Part shown: positions 56,610-64,000 of the stretch, in pieces
Layout: each line of letters starts with the position of its first letter
Position numbering within the stretch: position 1 is the stretch's first letter
Origin: Streptomyces sp. ISL-43
GTDB lineage: Bacteria > Actinomycetota > Actinomycetes > Streptomycetales > Streptomycetaceae
Length of the DNA stretch: 64,000 nt
Assembly: GCF_018614195.1 (NCBI RefSeq)
Contig: NZ_JAGGOT010000013.1
Coordinates: 186,339 to 250,338, forward strand
Direction: 5' to 3'
Position numbers and translations under genes: made by a program
The notes under the pieces: generated by a model
What the model was told of the DNA's origin: nothing
Databases searched by the model: none
Seen by the model: the letters and a program-made list of their open reading frames with translations, nothing else

Positions 56610-57128
56610 CTACGCGGCCCACCCCGCCAGCGTCTCGAAGTCCTCCGCGACGAGGCCGATCCGCTCGTCGATCCGCATCAGCAGTGCCCGTGCCGGGTGC
56701 CGCTGGTCGACGTACTCGTGGTCCATGGCCGTGATGTCGTCGTCGATCCACGCGAAGGGCCTGTGCCCCGCGTACTCCAGGACGTACTGCGTCTTCCAGA
56801 AGGTGCCGCGCGGCGCCCGGCCGTGCATCACCGGCCAGTCGATGAACGGGAGCCGGGGCAGGCCCAGGTGCGGGCCTATCCAGTCGTTCGCCTCGTCCTT
56901 CCACGTCGTGGCCCAGACCAGCTCGTAGGAGTCCGCGAGCGCGAGCAGCCGCGCCCCGTGGCCGTGGTTCAGCCAGACCCGCAGCGGCTTCGGGCTCTCC
57001 GCCTCGGTCCAGCCCGTCGGGCGCATCCGGTGGGTGGAGTACCCCTCGGGGCGGCGCTGGGGCTTGGCCGCGTACGGGTTCAGCGGGCCGTCGACATCGA
57101 TCAGGAGCAGGGGCTTCGTCGGCTTCAT
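56610..57128 (-). CDS. HAD-domain protein (secondary-structure-adapted type)
   Basis: This 172-residue protein starts with the HAD motif LLLIDVDGPLNPYAAKP and contains LVWATTWKDEANDWIGPHLG and FAWIDDDITAMDHEY, as in the small actinobacterial HAD-like family that has a Ser/Thr-Trp pair (TTW) in the second motif position. Phosphatase activity is likely but unproven. The start ATG at 57128 lies next to the TetR operator region. Confidence 0.87.
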   Translation of the reverse strand: MKPTKPLLLIDVDGPLNPYAAKPQRRPEGYSTHRMRPTGWTEAESPKPLRVWLNHGHGARLLALADSYELVWATTWKDEANDWIGPHLGLPRLPFIDWPVMHGRAPRGTFWKTQYVLEYAGHRPFAWIDDDITAMDHEYVDQRHPARALLMRIDERIGLVAEDFETLAGWAA

Positions 57129-57176
57129 CTCGGCAGGATTCCCTTCAGGCCGCCGTCCGGCAGCTCATTTGTCGAT

Positions 57177-57219
57177 CGAATGAGACGTTGATGTCTCATT
57201 CGGGGTATGCTTGTCTCAT
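57177..57219 (+). promoter_or_regulatory. TetR operator: 10-bp inverted repeat plus third half-site
   Basis: CGAATGAGAC (57177-57186) and GTCTCATTCG (57193-57202) form a perfect inverted repeat with a 6-nt centre. A third GTCTCAT half-site at 57213-57219 overlaps the TetR start codon. TATGCT at 57206-57211 is a -10 six bases before the ATG, implying a leaderless transcript blocked by its own product. Confidence 0.75.
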
Positions 57220-57769
57220 GGCCATGGATCGTGACCAGGTGCTCCGCGACGCGGCCGCCCTGCTCTCCCGCAAATCGACCGCAACGATGGACGAGGTCGC
57301 CCGCGCCGCCGGAATCGGGCGCGCGACCCTCCACCGGCACTTCGCCGGGCGCGACGCCCTCGTACGGGCGCTCGAAGAGCTCGGCATCCGGGAGTTCGAG
57401 GTGGCCTTCGACAACGCCCGCCTCGACGAGGGCACCGCGATCGACGGGCTCAGACGCCTCGTCGCCGAGGCGGAGCCCAACGCCGAACTGCTGGCCTTCC
57501 TCGTCACCGAGAACCAGCTCTTCGAGGGCGACCAGGTCAACGAGGGCTGGGCCCGGCTCGACGCCCGCGTCGGCGCGCTCTTCCGGCGCGGCCAGGAAGA
57601 GGGCGACATCCGGATCGACCTGAGCCCCGCATGGCTCACCGAGGCCCTCTACGGGCTCATCGGCACCTGCGCCTGGGCCGTCATGGACGGCCGGGTCGCG
57701 GCCAAGGACTTTCAGTACATGATCACCGAGTTGCTGCTCGGTGGCGCAAGACGGAGTGTGGAGAAATGA
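57218..57769 (+). CDS. TetR-family repressor of the adjacent efflux pump
   Basis: The 183-residue regulator has its HTH at residues 6-50 (VLRDAAALLSRKSTATMDEV, ARAAGIGRATLHRHFAGRDA) and a helical ligand domain. ATG at 57218 overlaps a GTCTCAT half-site. It overlaps the MFS gene by four bases (ATGA), so both are made from one mRNA. This suggests drug-responsive self-repression of pump and regulator. Confidence 0.92.
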   Translation: MAMDRDQVLRDAAALLSRKSTATMDEVARAAGIGRATLHRHFAGRDALVRALEELGIREFEVAFDNARLDEGTAIDGLRRLVAEAEPNAELLAFLVTENQLFEGDQVNEGWARLDARVGALFRRGQEEGDIRIDLSPAWLTEALYGLIGTCAWAVMDGRVAAKDFQYMITELLLGGARRSVEK

Positions 57770-59310
57770 GCCGAACCGAACAGCTGACCCAGGCGAAGGG
57801 GGCGGAGGGCAGGGGCTCCGGGCGCTGGATCGCGCTCTCCGTGCTCGTCCTGGCCGTCCTGCTGGTCGCGGTCGACGCCACCGTACTCGGTCTCGCGACG
57901 CCCGCCCTCAGTGAGGACCTGAAGCCCTCCGGCACCCAGCTGCTGTGGATCGGGGACATCTACTCCTTCGTCATCGCCGGCCTGCTCGTCTCCATGGGCT
58001 CCCTCGGCGACCGGATCGGCCGCAAGAAGCTCCTCCTCGTCGGCGCGGCGGCCTTCGGCGCCGTCTCGGTGCTGAACGCCTACGCGACCAGCCCCGAGAT
58101 GATGATCCTCGCCCGGGCCCTGCTCGGCGTGGCCGGCGCGACCCTGATGCCCTCCACCCTCGCGCTGATCCGCAACATCTTCCACGACCCCAAGGAGCGC
58201 AGCCTCGCCATCGGCATCTGGGGCGCCACCGCCTCCGCGGGCGCGGCCGTCGGGCCGGTCGTCGGCGGAGCCCTGCTCCAGCACTTCTGGTGGGGTTCGG
58301 TCTTCCTCATCAACCTCCCCGTGATGATCGTCCTGGTCATCGTCGGCGTCAAGCTGCTGCCCGAGTCCAAGAATCCGGTCACCGGTCCCTGGGACCTGTT
58401 CAGCGTCGGGCTCTCCCTCGTCGGCATCATCGGCGTCGTATACGCCGTCAAGCAGGTCGCCACCCACGGCATGGGCTGGGAGGTGTGGGCGGCCGCCGTC
58501 ATCGGAGCGGGCGCGCTCTACACCTTCGTACGCCGCCAGTTCACCCTGACCGCCCCCCTCCTCGACATGCGGCTCTTCAAGCACCGCGGCTTCTCCGGCG
58601 CGGTCCTCGCCGACCTGCTCACCGTCTTCGGCCTGTCCGGACTGGTCTTCTTCCTCTCCCAGTTCCTCCAGCTCGTCCAGGGCCGCGAGCCGCTGGAAGC
58701 CGGCCTGGCCGAACTGCCCGCCGCCGTCGGCGCCGTGGTCACCGGTCTGGTCGCCGGAAAGTACGCCCGCAAGTACGGGGTACGGGTCATCGTGACCGGA
58801 GGCCTCGCCGCCATCGGCGTCGCGCTGGCCGCGCTCACGGTCATCCACAAGGAGACCGGCTACCCGCTGCTCGGAGCGGCCCTGCTCATCGTCGGCCTCG
58901 GCGCCGGCTTCTCCTTCACCGTCACCGCCGACGTGATCCTCTCCAGCGTGCCCAAGGAGCAGGCCGGTTCGGCCTCGGCCGTCTCCGAGACCGCGTACGA
59001 ACTGGGCGCCGCCCTCGGCATCGCCCTGCTCGGCTCGGTCGTCACCGGCGTCTACCAGGGCTTCACCGCACCGGCCTCCGTCACCGGCCCGGTCGCCGAC
59101 GCCGCCCACGAATCCCTCGGCGGCGCCGTCGAAGCGGCCAGGTCGCTGGACCCGCAGACCGCCGGGCAGATGGTCGGAGCCGCCCAGGAGGCCTTCGTGG
59201 ACGGCCTGCGGCTGGCCTCCGGAGTCGGCGCGGCCGTGCTGCTGGCCACCGCCGCGGCCGCCTGGTACCTGCTCAAGGGCCAGGAGCTCCAGGACGGCAT
59301 CGAGCACTGA
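57766..59310 (+). CDS. DHA2-family MFS drug efflux transporter (14 TM)
   Basis: The 514-residue protein has 14 predicted membrane segments and the DHA2 motifs: motif A GSLGDRIGRKKLLLVGAA near residue 80, motif B-like ILARALLGVAGATLMPSTLA, and motif C WGATASAGAAVGPVVGGALL. It resembles the LfrA/SmvA/QacA-type pumps that export cationic dyes and antiseptics in exchange for protons. It is co-transcribed with the TetR gene upstream. Confidence 0.92.
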   Translation: MSRTEQLTQAKGAEGRGSGRWIALSVLVLAVLLVAVDATVLGLATPALSEDLKPSGTQLLWIGDIYSFVIAGLLVSMGSLGDRIGRKKLLLVGAAAFGAVSVLNAYATSPEMMILARALLGVAGATLMPSTLALIRNIFHDPKERSLAIGIWGATASAGAAVGPVVGGALLQHFWWGSVFLINLPVMIVLVIVGVKLLPESKNPVTGPWDLFSVGLSLVGIIGVVYAVKQVATHGMGWEVWAAAVIGAGALYTFVRRQFTLTAPLLDMRLFKHRGFSGAVLADLLTVFGLSGLVFFLSQFLQLVQGREPLEAGLAELPAAVGAVVTGLVAGKYARKYGVRVIVTGGLAAIGVALAALTVIHKETGYPLLGAALLIVGLGAGFSFTVTADVILSSVPKEQAGSASAVSETAYELGAALGIALLGSVVTGVYQGFTAPASVTGPVADAAHESLGGAVEAARSLDPQTAGQMVGAAQEAFVDGLRLASGVGAAVLLATAAAAWYLLKGQELQDGIEH

Positions 59311-59322
59311 CGCCCCGCCAGA

Positions 59323-59374
59323 GGGTGGTGTCCCGCACCGAGTTGACAGTGCGTGGAACCGCGGGACACCATCC
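59323..59374 (+). promoter_or_regulatory. Inverted repeat enclosing TTGACA
   Basis: Arms at 59323-59336 (GGGTGGTGTCCCGC) and 59361-59374 (GCGGGACACCATCC) are complementary over 14 bp with one mismatch. The 24-nt interval contains a consensus -35 TTGACA at 59343-59348, with a weak CACCAT -10 at 59367-59372. It could be the MFS terminator, an operator for the next gene, or both. Confidence 0.55.
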
Positions 59375-59379
59375 CGGCG

Positions 59380-60855
59380 ATGGAGATCACCGATCTGACC
59401 CCGGCCGAACGCCGCGTATGGGACGCCTTCCCGCGCGGTGAGCGCGTCGACTTCCGCGAGGGCCCCGACGAGGACGCCTCCGACGGCATCGGCTGGGGAC
59501 CCGAGCGGACGGTGCGCGCCGAGGTGCTCAGCGCCCTGCTGCTGAACGGGAGTTCAGCCACCGGCCAGGTCGCGGGCCTCAACGTCAAAGGCATCCGGAT
59601 CACCGGCAAGCTGGACCTCAAGTACGCCGTGGTCGACCACGCGATCCGGCTGCGCGGCTGCTGGTTCGAGCGCAAACCCCTCGTCTACGGAGCCAGGCTG
59701 CGGGCCCTGGTCCTGTCCGACTCGGCGCTGCCCGGACTGACCGGAGCCACCGTCGCCGTCGACGTCGTGCTGCGGCTGTCCTGCTGCCGGATCACCGGAC
59801 CGGTGCGGCTCGCCGGGGCCCGGATAGCCGGCGGCCTCTTCCTCCAGCGGGCCGTCATCGGCATGCCCGACGCCCCGGAGGAGGCGGAGGAGCCCCCGCT
59901 CCAGTTCAACCACGCCGACATCGGCACCGACGTCATCGCCATGGGCCTGACCGTCCACGGCCAGACCCGCATCAACGGCGCCACCGTCGGCGGCCAGATC
60001 AACCTCGACGACGCCCGCCTCCTCGCCCCCGGCGCGACGGCCCTGCACGCCGAGACCCTGACGGTGGGCACCGATCTGCGCGCCATGCGGATGGAGGCGA
60101 GCGGCCGGGTCAACCTCAGCGGCTCCCGGATCCCCGGCCAGCTCAACCTCGCCTACGCCCGCCTGGCCAACCCGGGCGGTTTCGCCCTGCGCGCCTCCAG
60201 CTGCGTCATCGGCGAGGTGTGGCTGCGCTCCTGCGAGACCGTCCGAGGCACGGTGAACCTGCGGCGGTCCCAGTTCGACCTGCTGCACATGCCGGCCGAG
60301 ACCTGGCCGGAGAAGATCCGGATCGACGGGCTGACCTACCGCACCCTGGCCCCGCACCTGCCGGCCGAGCAGCGGCTGCCCGCCCTGGAGCGCGAGGAGT
60401 CGGGCTACCTCCCGTACGCCTACGAACAGCTCGCCTCCGCCTACCGTACGGCCGGCGACGAGGCGGCCGCCCGGACCGTGCAACTCGCCAAGCTGCGCCG
60501 CCACCGCCGGACCCTGCCCCGGCACGCCAGGGTCTGGGGGCTGCTCCAGGACGCCACCGTGGGATACGGCTTCCGGCCGCTGCGCGCGGCGGGCTGGCTG
60601 CTGGCGCTGCTGTTCACCGGGACGATCGCGTACTGGTTCCAGCACCCCCGGGAACTGAAAGCGGGGGAGGCGCCGGAATTCAACGCGGTCTTCTACACGA
60701 TCGACCTGATGCTGCCGATCATCGGCTTCGGCCAGGAGGCGGCCTTCGCGCCGGACGGCTGGTACCAGTGGCTGTCGTACCTGCTGATCGTGACCGGCTG
60801 GGTCCTCGCCACGACGACCGCGGCGGGCGTCAGCCGGTCACTGAGGCGGCAGTAG
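59380..60855 (+). CDS. Beta-helix-like repeat protein with two-TM pore-like tail
   Basis: The 491-residue protein is often called a membrane-associated oxidoreductase in streptomycetes, but I see no cofactor motif. Residues 60-320 are short repeats of a right-handed beta-helix type (VKGIRITGKLDLKYAVVDHA, INGATVGGQINLDDARLLAP, VNLSGSRIPGQLNLAYARLA). After a helical linker come TM1 (about 403-421, GWLLALLFTGTIAYWF), a re-entrant-like segment FYTIDLMLPIIGFGQ with GFG at 449-451, and TM2 (about 464-485). This resembles the TM1-pore-TM2 plan of two-TM cation channels. The channel idea is inference. Confidence 0.78.
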   Translation: MEITDLTPAERRVWDAFPRGERVDFREGPDEDASDGIGWGPERTVRAEVLSALLLNGSSATGQVAGLNVKGIRITGKLDLKYAVVDHAIRLRGCWFERKPLVYGARLRALVLSDSALPGLTGATVAVDVVLRLSCCRITGPVRLAGARIAGGLFLQRAVIGMPDAPEEAEEPPLQFNHADIGTDVIAMGLTVHGQTRINGATVGGQINLDDARLLAPGATALHAETLTVGTDLRAMRMEASGRVNLSGSRIPGQLNLAYARLANPGGFALRASSCVIGEVWLRSCETVRGTVNLRRSQFDLLHMPAETWPEKIRIDGLTYRTLAPHLPAEQRLPALEREESGYLPYAYEQLASAYRTAGDEAAARTVQLAKLRRHRRTLPRHARVWGLLQDATVGYGFRPLRAAGWLLALLFTGTIAYWFQHPRELKAGEAPEFNAVFYTIDLMLPIIGFGQEAAFAPDGWYQWLSYLLIVTGWVLATTTAAGVSRSLRRQ

Positions 60856-60860
60856 CGCCG

Positions 60861-61553
60861 CTACGCGGCTTCCTTGGCCTTGGTCGCGTACATGTCCACG
60901 TACTCCTGGCCCGAGAGCCGCATGACCTCGGCCATCACCGAGTCGGTGACGGCGCGCAGCACGTAGCGGTCGCGGTCCATGCCCTCGTAGCGGGAGAACT
61001 CCATCGGCTCGCCGAAGCGGACGGTGACCCGGCCCGGACGCGGCATGCCGGCGCCGCCGGGCTGCAGCTTGTCGGTGCCGATCATCGCGAACGGGACGAC
61101 GGGCGCGCCGGTCATCAGGGTCAGGCGGGCGATGCCGGTGCGACCGCGGTAGAGGCGGCCGTCGGGGGAGCGGGTGCCCTCGGGGTAGATGCCGAAGATC
61201 TTGCCCTCTTCGAGGATCCGGCGGCCGGTCATCAGGGCGGCGACGCCGCCGTTGGCCCCGTCGCGGTCCACGGGGATCATTCCGGCGCCGGTGAAGAACC
61301 AGGCCATGGCCCGGCCCTTGATGCCCTTGCCGGTCACGTACTCGTCCTTGCCGATGAAGTGGACCGTGCGGTCGCACACCAGCGGCAGGATCATCGAGTC
61401 GATGAAGGTGAGGTGGTTGCCCGCCAGGATCACCGGACCGGTGCCCGGAATGTTCTCGATGCCCTCCACGCGGGTGCGGAACATCAGGCGCATGACGGGT
61501 CCGACGGTGGCTTTGATGAGCGCAGTACGGAACAACGTGGGGCCCTCCGGCAT
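60861..61553 (-). CDS. 1-acyl-glycerol-3-phosphate acyltransferase (PlsC family)
   Basis: The 230-residue protein has the acyltransferase catalytic motif NHLTFIDSM (H-x4-D) near residue 42, FTGAGMIPVDRDG, and the glycerol-phosphate-binding IYPEGTRSPDGRLYRGRTGI near 120. It acylates lysophosphatidate or a similar lipid at the inner membrane face. The frame is open upstream, but ATG at 61553 (MPEGPTLFRTAL) fits the family. It is convergent with the beta-helix gene with only five bases between stops. Confidence 0.92.
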   Translation of the reverse strand: MPEGPTLFRTALIKATVGPVMRLMFRTRVEGIENIPGTGPVILAGNHLTFIDSMILPLVCDRTVHFIGKDEYVTGKGIKGRAMAWFFTGAGMIPVDRDGANGGVAALMTGRRILEEGKIFGIYPEGTRSPDGRLYRGRTGIARLTLMTGAPVVPFAMIGTDKLQPGGAGMPRPGRVTVRFGEPMEFSRYEGMDRDRYVLRAVTDSVMAEVMRLSGQEYVDMYATKAKEAA

Positions 61554-61636
61554 CGAAAAGCGGTTTCGCGCACCCACCACGAGGCGGCAGTGCAGGTGAG
61601 GACGATACTCGCGGGTCAGCTCTGATCGCACATCGG

Positions 61637-61676
61637 GTTCACGAGGTGGATACGCAGTGTTGACGTGCGTTTGCGC
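61637..61676 (+). promoter_or_regulatory. PHO-box-like direct repeats upstream of GDPD gene
   Basis: Four 7-nt units occur at exact 11-nt spacing: GTTCACG (61637), GGATACG (61648), GTTGACG (61659) and TTTGCGC (61670). The first and third closely match the PhoP direct-repeat unit GTTCACC. GlpQ1-type genes of Streptomyces are known members of the PhoRP phosphate-starvation regulon. Confidence 0.65.
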
Positions 61677-61797
61677 CATGTTCGGCCCGCGCACCCCCGC
61701 ACGCCACCGCCGCTTGCCTACCATCGGCACGCGAAATCGGGCCGTAGGACCCGGAGATCCCGGGCGCCTGGCCCTCGTCCGATGGGGAGTGGCACGC

Positions 61798-62964
61798 ATG
61801 ACGCAGGGTGGGGCAGCACGGCGGACGGTACTGGGGGCCGTCCTGGCGGCGGGCGGGGCCTTCGGCGGGGTGGCGGTGGGCGCCGAGTCCGCCTCGGCGG
61901 CGCAGAGCGGCCACGGCGCCGGCGGCGGGTACCGGGACCTGCCCGTGCCGACGGTCATCGGGCACCGGGGAGCCAGCGGCTACCGGCCCGAGCACACGCT
62001 CGGCTCCTACGGACTCGCGCTCGACCTGGGCGCCGACGTGGTGGAGCAGGACCTCGTACCCACCAAGGACGGCCACCTGGTGTGCCGCCACGAGAACGAG
62101 ATCGGCGGCACCACCGACGTCGCCGACCACCCGGAGTTCGCCTCGCGCAAGACCACCAAGACGGTCGACGGGGTGGCGGTCACCGGCTGGTTCACCGAGG
62201 ACTTCACGCTCGCCGAGCTGAAGACCCTGCGGGCGAAGGAGCGCATCCCCGCCGTCCGCCAGCGCAACACGCTCTACGACGGCCGCTGGGACGTGCCCAC
62301 CTTCGAAGAGGTGCTGCGCTGGGCCGACCGCGAGGGCCGGCGGCGCGGCAAGCGCGTCTGGCTGCACGTGGAGACCAAGCACCCCACCTACTTCCGCGGC
62401 CTGGGCCTCGGCCTGGAGGAACCCCTCGCCCGGCTGCTGCGCCGCTACGGGCGTGACGGCCGCGGCGCCCCGCTCTTCCTGCAGTCCTTCGAGCCCTCCA
62501 GCATCCAGCGGCTCTCCCGGCTGGTCTCCGCCCCGCGCGTCGTGCTGCTCTCCGCCGCGAGTACGCGCCCGTGGGACTTCGAAGCGGCCAAGGACCCCCG
62601 TACGGTCGCCGACCTCGTCAAGCCCGAGGGGCTGAAGTGGATCGCCGGCTTCGCCCAGGGCATCGGGCCGACCATGGACCTGATCCTGCCGCGCGACGCG
62701 GCGGGCAGGCTCGGCGCCCCGACCACCCTGGTCGCGGACGCCCACGCGCAGGGGCTGATCCTGCACCCCTACACCGCGCGGAACGAGAACAGCTTCCTGC
62801 CGGCCGAGTACCGCAAGGGCACCGACCCGGCCGCGTACGGTGATGCCTTCGGCGCCTTCCGGAAGTACTTCGAACAGGGCATCGACGGGATCTTCACCGA
62901 CCAGCCCGACACCGGGCTGCTCGCGGCCGAGGCCTTCCGTCCCGGCCGGGGCGTCAACACCTAG
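61798..62964 (+). CDS. glpQ1: Secreted glycerophosphodiester phosphodiesterase
   Basis: The 388-residue enzyme hydrolyses glycerophosphodiesters to glycerol-3-phosphate and an alcohol, releasing phosphate and carbon sources. After a signal peptide with a twin-arginine-like start (AARRTVLGAVLAAGGAFGG), the GDPD barrel shows VIGHRGASGYRPEHTLGSYG, VVEQDLVPTKDGHLVCRHEN and the metal ligands in VWLHVETKHP. The C-terminal FTDQPDTGLLA closes the barrel. GTG at 61789 is an alternative start. A PHO-box-like repeat lies 120-160 bp upstream, and gene order matches glpQ1 of streptomycetes. Confidence 0.9.
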   Translation: MTQGGAARRTVLGAVLAAGGAFGGVAVGAESASAAQSGHGAGGGYRDLPVPTVIGHRGASGYRPEHTLGSYGLALDLGADVVEQDLVPTKDGHLVCRHENEIGGTTDVADHPEFASRKTTKTVDGVAVTGWFTEDFTLAELKTLRAKERIPAVRQRNTLYDGRWDVPTFEEVLRWADREGRRRGKRVWLHVETKHPTYFRGLGLGLEEPLARLLRRYGRDGRGAPLFLQSFEPSSIQRLSRLVSAPRVVLLSAASTRPWDFEAAKDPRTVADLVKPEGLKWIAGFAQGIGPTMDLILPRDAAGRLGAPTTLVADAHAQGLILHPYTARNENSFLPAEYRKGTDPAAYGDAFGAFRKYFEQGIDGIFTDQPDTGLLAAEAFRPGRGVNT

Positions 62965-62978
62965 CCGGAGCCTCTCGT

Positions 62979-63006
62979 ACGAGTGGGCCGGGCCCGGCCC
63001 ACTCGT
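62979..63006. terminator. 28-bp perfect palindrome after GDPD gene
   Basis: ACGAGTGGGCCGGG (62979-62992) is followed directly by its exact reverse complement (62993-63006). As RNA it gives a very stable hairpin 15 bp after the GDPD stop and 11 bp before the sigma-factor start, so it may also hinder expression of that gene. Confidence 0.75.
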
Positions 63007-63016
63007 CCCGCCCGGC

Positions 63017-63541
63017 ATGGACCTGCTGATGTCTGACCTCTTCGACAAACTCCGCCCGCTGCTCCGCGCCGAAGCCGCCGCAGAGACCGCGGGCACCGGC
63101 GTGGACGCCGCCGACCTGGAACAAGCCGTCTGGGTCAGGCTGCTGGAGCACCGGCGCACCCCCGAGGAACCCGCCGACTGGCTGCGCCGGGCGGTGCGCG
63201 CGGAAGCCCGGCTGGCGCGCCGCCGGGCCCGGCGCGAAGTCCCGTACGGCGGGCCCGGCGGCGGCGCCCGTAGCAGCGGCGGCGCGGAACCGGAAGATGC
63301 CCTCCTGCACGGCGAGGAGAACCGGGCCCTGCGATCGGCGGTCGCCCGATTGCCCGGACGGTGTCCGGAGCTGATGAGGGCACTTCTTTCGCCCAGGGAC
63401 CTCACTTACCGTGAAATCGCAGGAGAGTTGGGAATCTCACAAGGAAGTTTGGGGCCCGTCCGTTCCCGTTGCCTGGGATGTCTGCGCAGAATGCTGGCCG
63501 TAGAGGTTGCGGCTCCCGACCTGCGGGGAATGGAGCGGTAG
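63017..63541 (+). CDS. Small sigma-70-family sigma factor
   Basis: The 174-residue protein has a short sigma region 2-like start (MSDLFDKLRPLLRAEAAAET; DLEQAVWVRLLEHR) and a region 4 HTH near residue 128-155 (LMRALLSPRDLTYREIAGEL, GISQGSLGPVRSRCLGCLRR). It is shorter than usual ECF sigma factors, and region 2 looks minimal. ATG at 63017 or 63029 may be used. It lies between glpQ1 and a GNAT gene, as in other streptomycetes; no anti-sigma factor is adjacent. Confidence 0.8.
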   Translation: MDLLMSDLFDKLRPLLRAEAAAETAGTGVDAADLEQAVWVRLLEHRRTPEEPADWLRRAVRAEARLARRRARREVPYGGPGGGARSSGGAEPEDALLHGEENRALRSAVARLPGRCPELMRALLSPRDLTYREIAGELGISQGSLGPVRSRCLGCLRRMLAVEVAAPDLRGMER

Positions 63542-63578
63542 ACCAAAAGGCCACCAGGTGAGCGGGAGGCATGCGCAC

Positions 63579-64000
63579 ATGGGCATGAGCGTGACGATTT
63601 CGGCGGCAACTGCCGAGGATGCCGAGCAGATCATCAAGCTGCAGTATCTGGCGTTCCAGAGCGAGGCCGAGCTGTACGGCAACTACCGCATCCAGCCGCT
63701 CACCCAGTCCCTCGACTCCCTCAAGGAGGAGCTGGCCTCGGACACCGTCCTGGTGGCCCGGCTCGGCGACGAGATCGTCGGGGCCGTGCGCGGCAACGTC
63801 GACGGGGAGGGCACCGGCAAGATCGCCAAGCTCTGCGTCCACCCCCGCCTCCAGGGCCACGGGCTCGGCGCCCGGCTGCTGAGCGCGGTCGAGGAGGTCC
63901 TCGGCGGTCACGACGGGACGATCCGCTTCCGGCTGCTCACCGGCCACAAGAGCGAGTCGAACCTGCGCCTTTACCGCAAGGCCGGCTACACCCAGGTCGG
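63579..64000 (+). CDS. GNAT-family N-acetyltransferase, truncated by window end
   Basis: The reading frame is open to the edge, giving about 140 residues (SVTISAATAEDAEQIIKLQY at the start). The acetyl-CoA-binding motif is VHPRLQGHGLGARLLSAVEE (RxxGxG), preceded by LVARLGDEIVGAVRG and followed by SESNLRLYRKAGYTQVG, which is close to the normal C-terminus. ATG at 63579 has GGGAGG nine bases upstream; ATG at 63585 is an alternative. Confidence 0.88.
   Translation, partial: MGMSVTISAATAEDAEQIIKLQYLAFQSEAELYGNYRIQPLTQSLDSLKEELASDTVLVARLGDEIVGAVRGNVDGEGTGKIAKLCVHPRLQGHGLGARLLSAVEEVLGGHDGTIRFRLLTGHKSESNLRLYRKAGYTQV

Overview
The window is high-GC actinobacterial chromosome and almost certainly comes from a Streptomyces or a close relative. 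The gene order matches the Streptomyces core: diacylglycerol kinase-like gene and Ski2-type helicase; glnA4 cluster; infC-rpmI-rplT-TrmH-histidine kinase-pheST; argCJBDR followed by argG and argH; plsC-like gene and GDPD. GTG starts, TANNNT -10 boxes directly in front of start codons (leaderless genes) and Streptomyces-restricted families (DUF5997, DUF1918, TPR regulator) fit the same source. I see no rRNA, tRNA, CRISPR array, prophage, insertion sequence or integrase.

Layout. 1-8.3 kb: tail of a probable tatC, a frameshifted lipid-kinase gene, a large RNA helicase, a TetR regulator, an RluA-type pseudouridine synthase, a secreted serine hydrolase and an iron-box-controlled siderophore-interacting reductase. 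8.3-13 kb: 5'-3' exonuclease domain protein, XRE-cupin regulator, cytoplasmic metal-receptor-like protein, and a TDT transporter divergent from a LysR regulator. 13-20 kb: a catabolic module with amidotransferase-fold hydrolase, ethanolamine-type permease, FadR-type GntR regulator, GlnA4-type gamma-glutamyl ligase, aldehyde dehydrogenase and SDR. The two divergent promoters share a 23-bp motif. 20-25.4 kb: secreted HAD protein, PLP-fold amino acid deaminase/aldolase, an orphan mycosin set and an SseB-like protein. 25.4-33.9 kb: translation block (infC with an AUC start and a long structured leader, rpmI, rplT, a TrmH methyltransferase, a histidine kinase, pheS, pheT).

33.9-45.9 kb is a mixed region: TPR regulator, NUDIX, 3-hydroxybutyryl-CoA dehydrogenase, secreted GH10-like protein, DUF1918, an EamA exporter and a MocR-type regulator whose start codons overlap divergently, a histidine-phosphatase-fold protein that lacks its catalytic histidines, GNAT, small membrane protein, a LysR effector-domain-only protein, DUF5997, and two decayed genes. 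45.9-56.6 kb holds arginine biosynthesis: argC-J-B-D-R as an overlapping operon with ARG-box-like promoter elements, then argG and argH, interrupted by an L,D-transpeptidase, a flavin-type oxidoreductase and a HEAT-repeat protein. argF is not in the window. 56.6-64 kb: HAD protein, TetR-MFS efflux pair under a 10-bp inverted repeat, a beta-helix protein with a two-TM pore-like tail, acyltransferase, a GDPD preceded by a PHO-box-like repeat, a small sigma factor and a truncated GNAT.

The two observations I consider strongest are: (1) the infC leader, where an early segment can form 13 consecutive pairs with the 5' arm of an intrinsic terminator, giving mutually exclusive structures, ahead of a non-canonical AUC start; and (2) the glnA4 cluster, which appears to encode every step needed to import ethanolamine, gamma-glutamylate it, oxidise it to gamma-glutamylglycine and hydrolyse it, under one shared operator motif.
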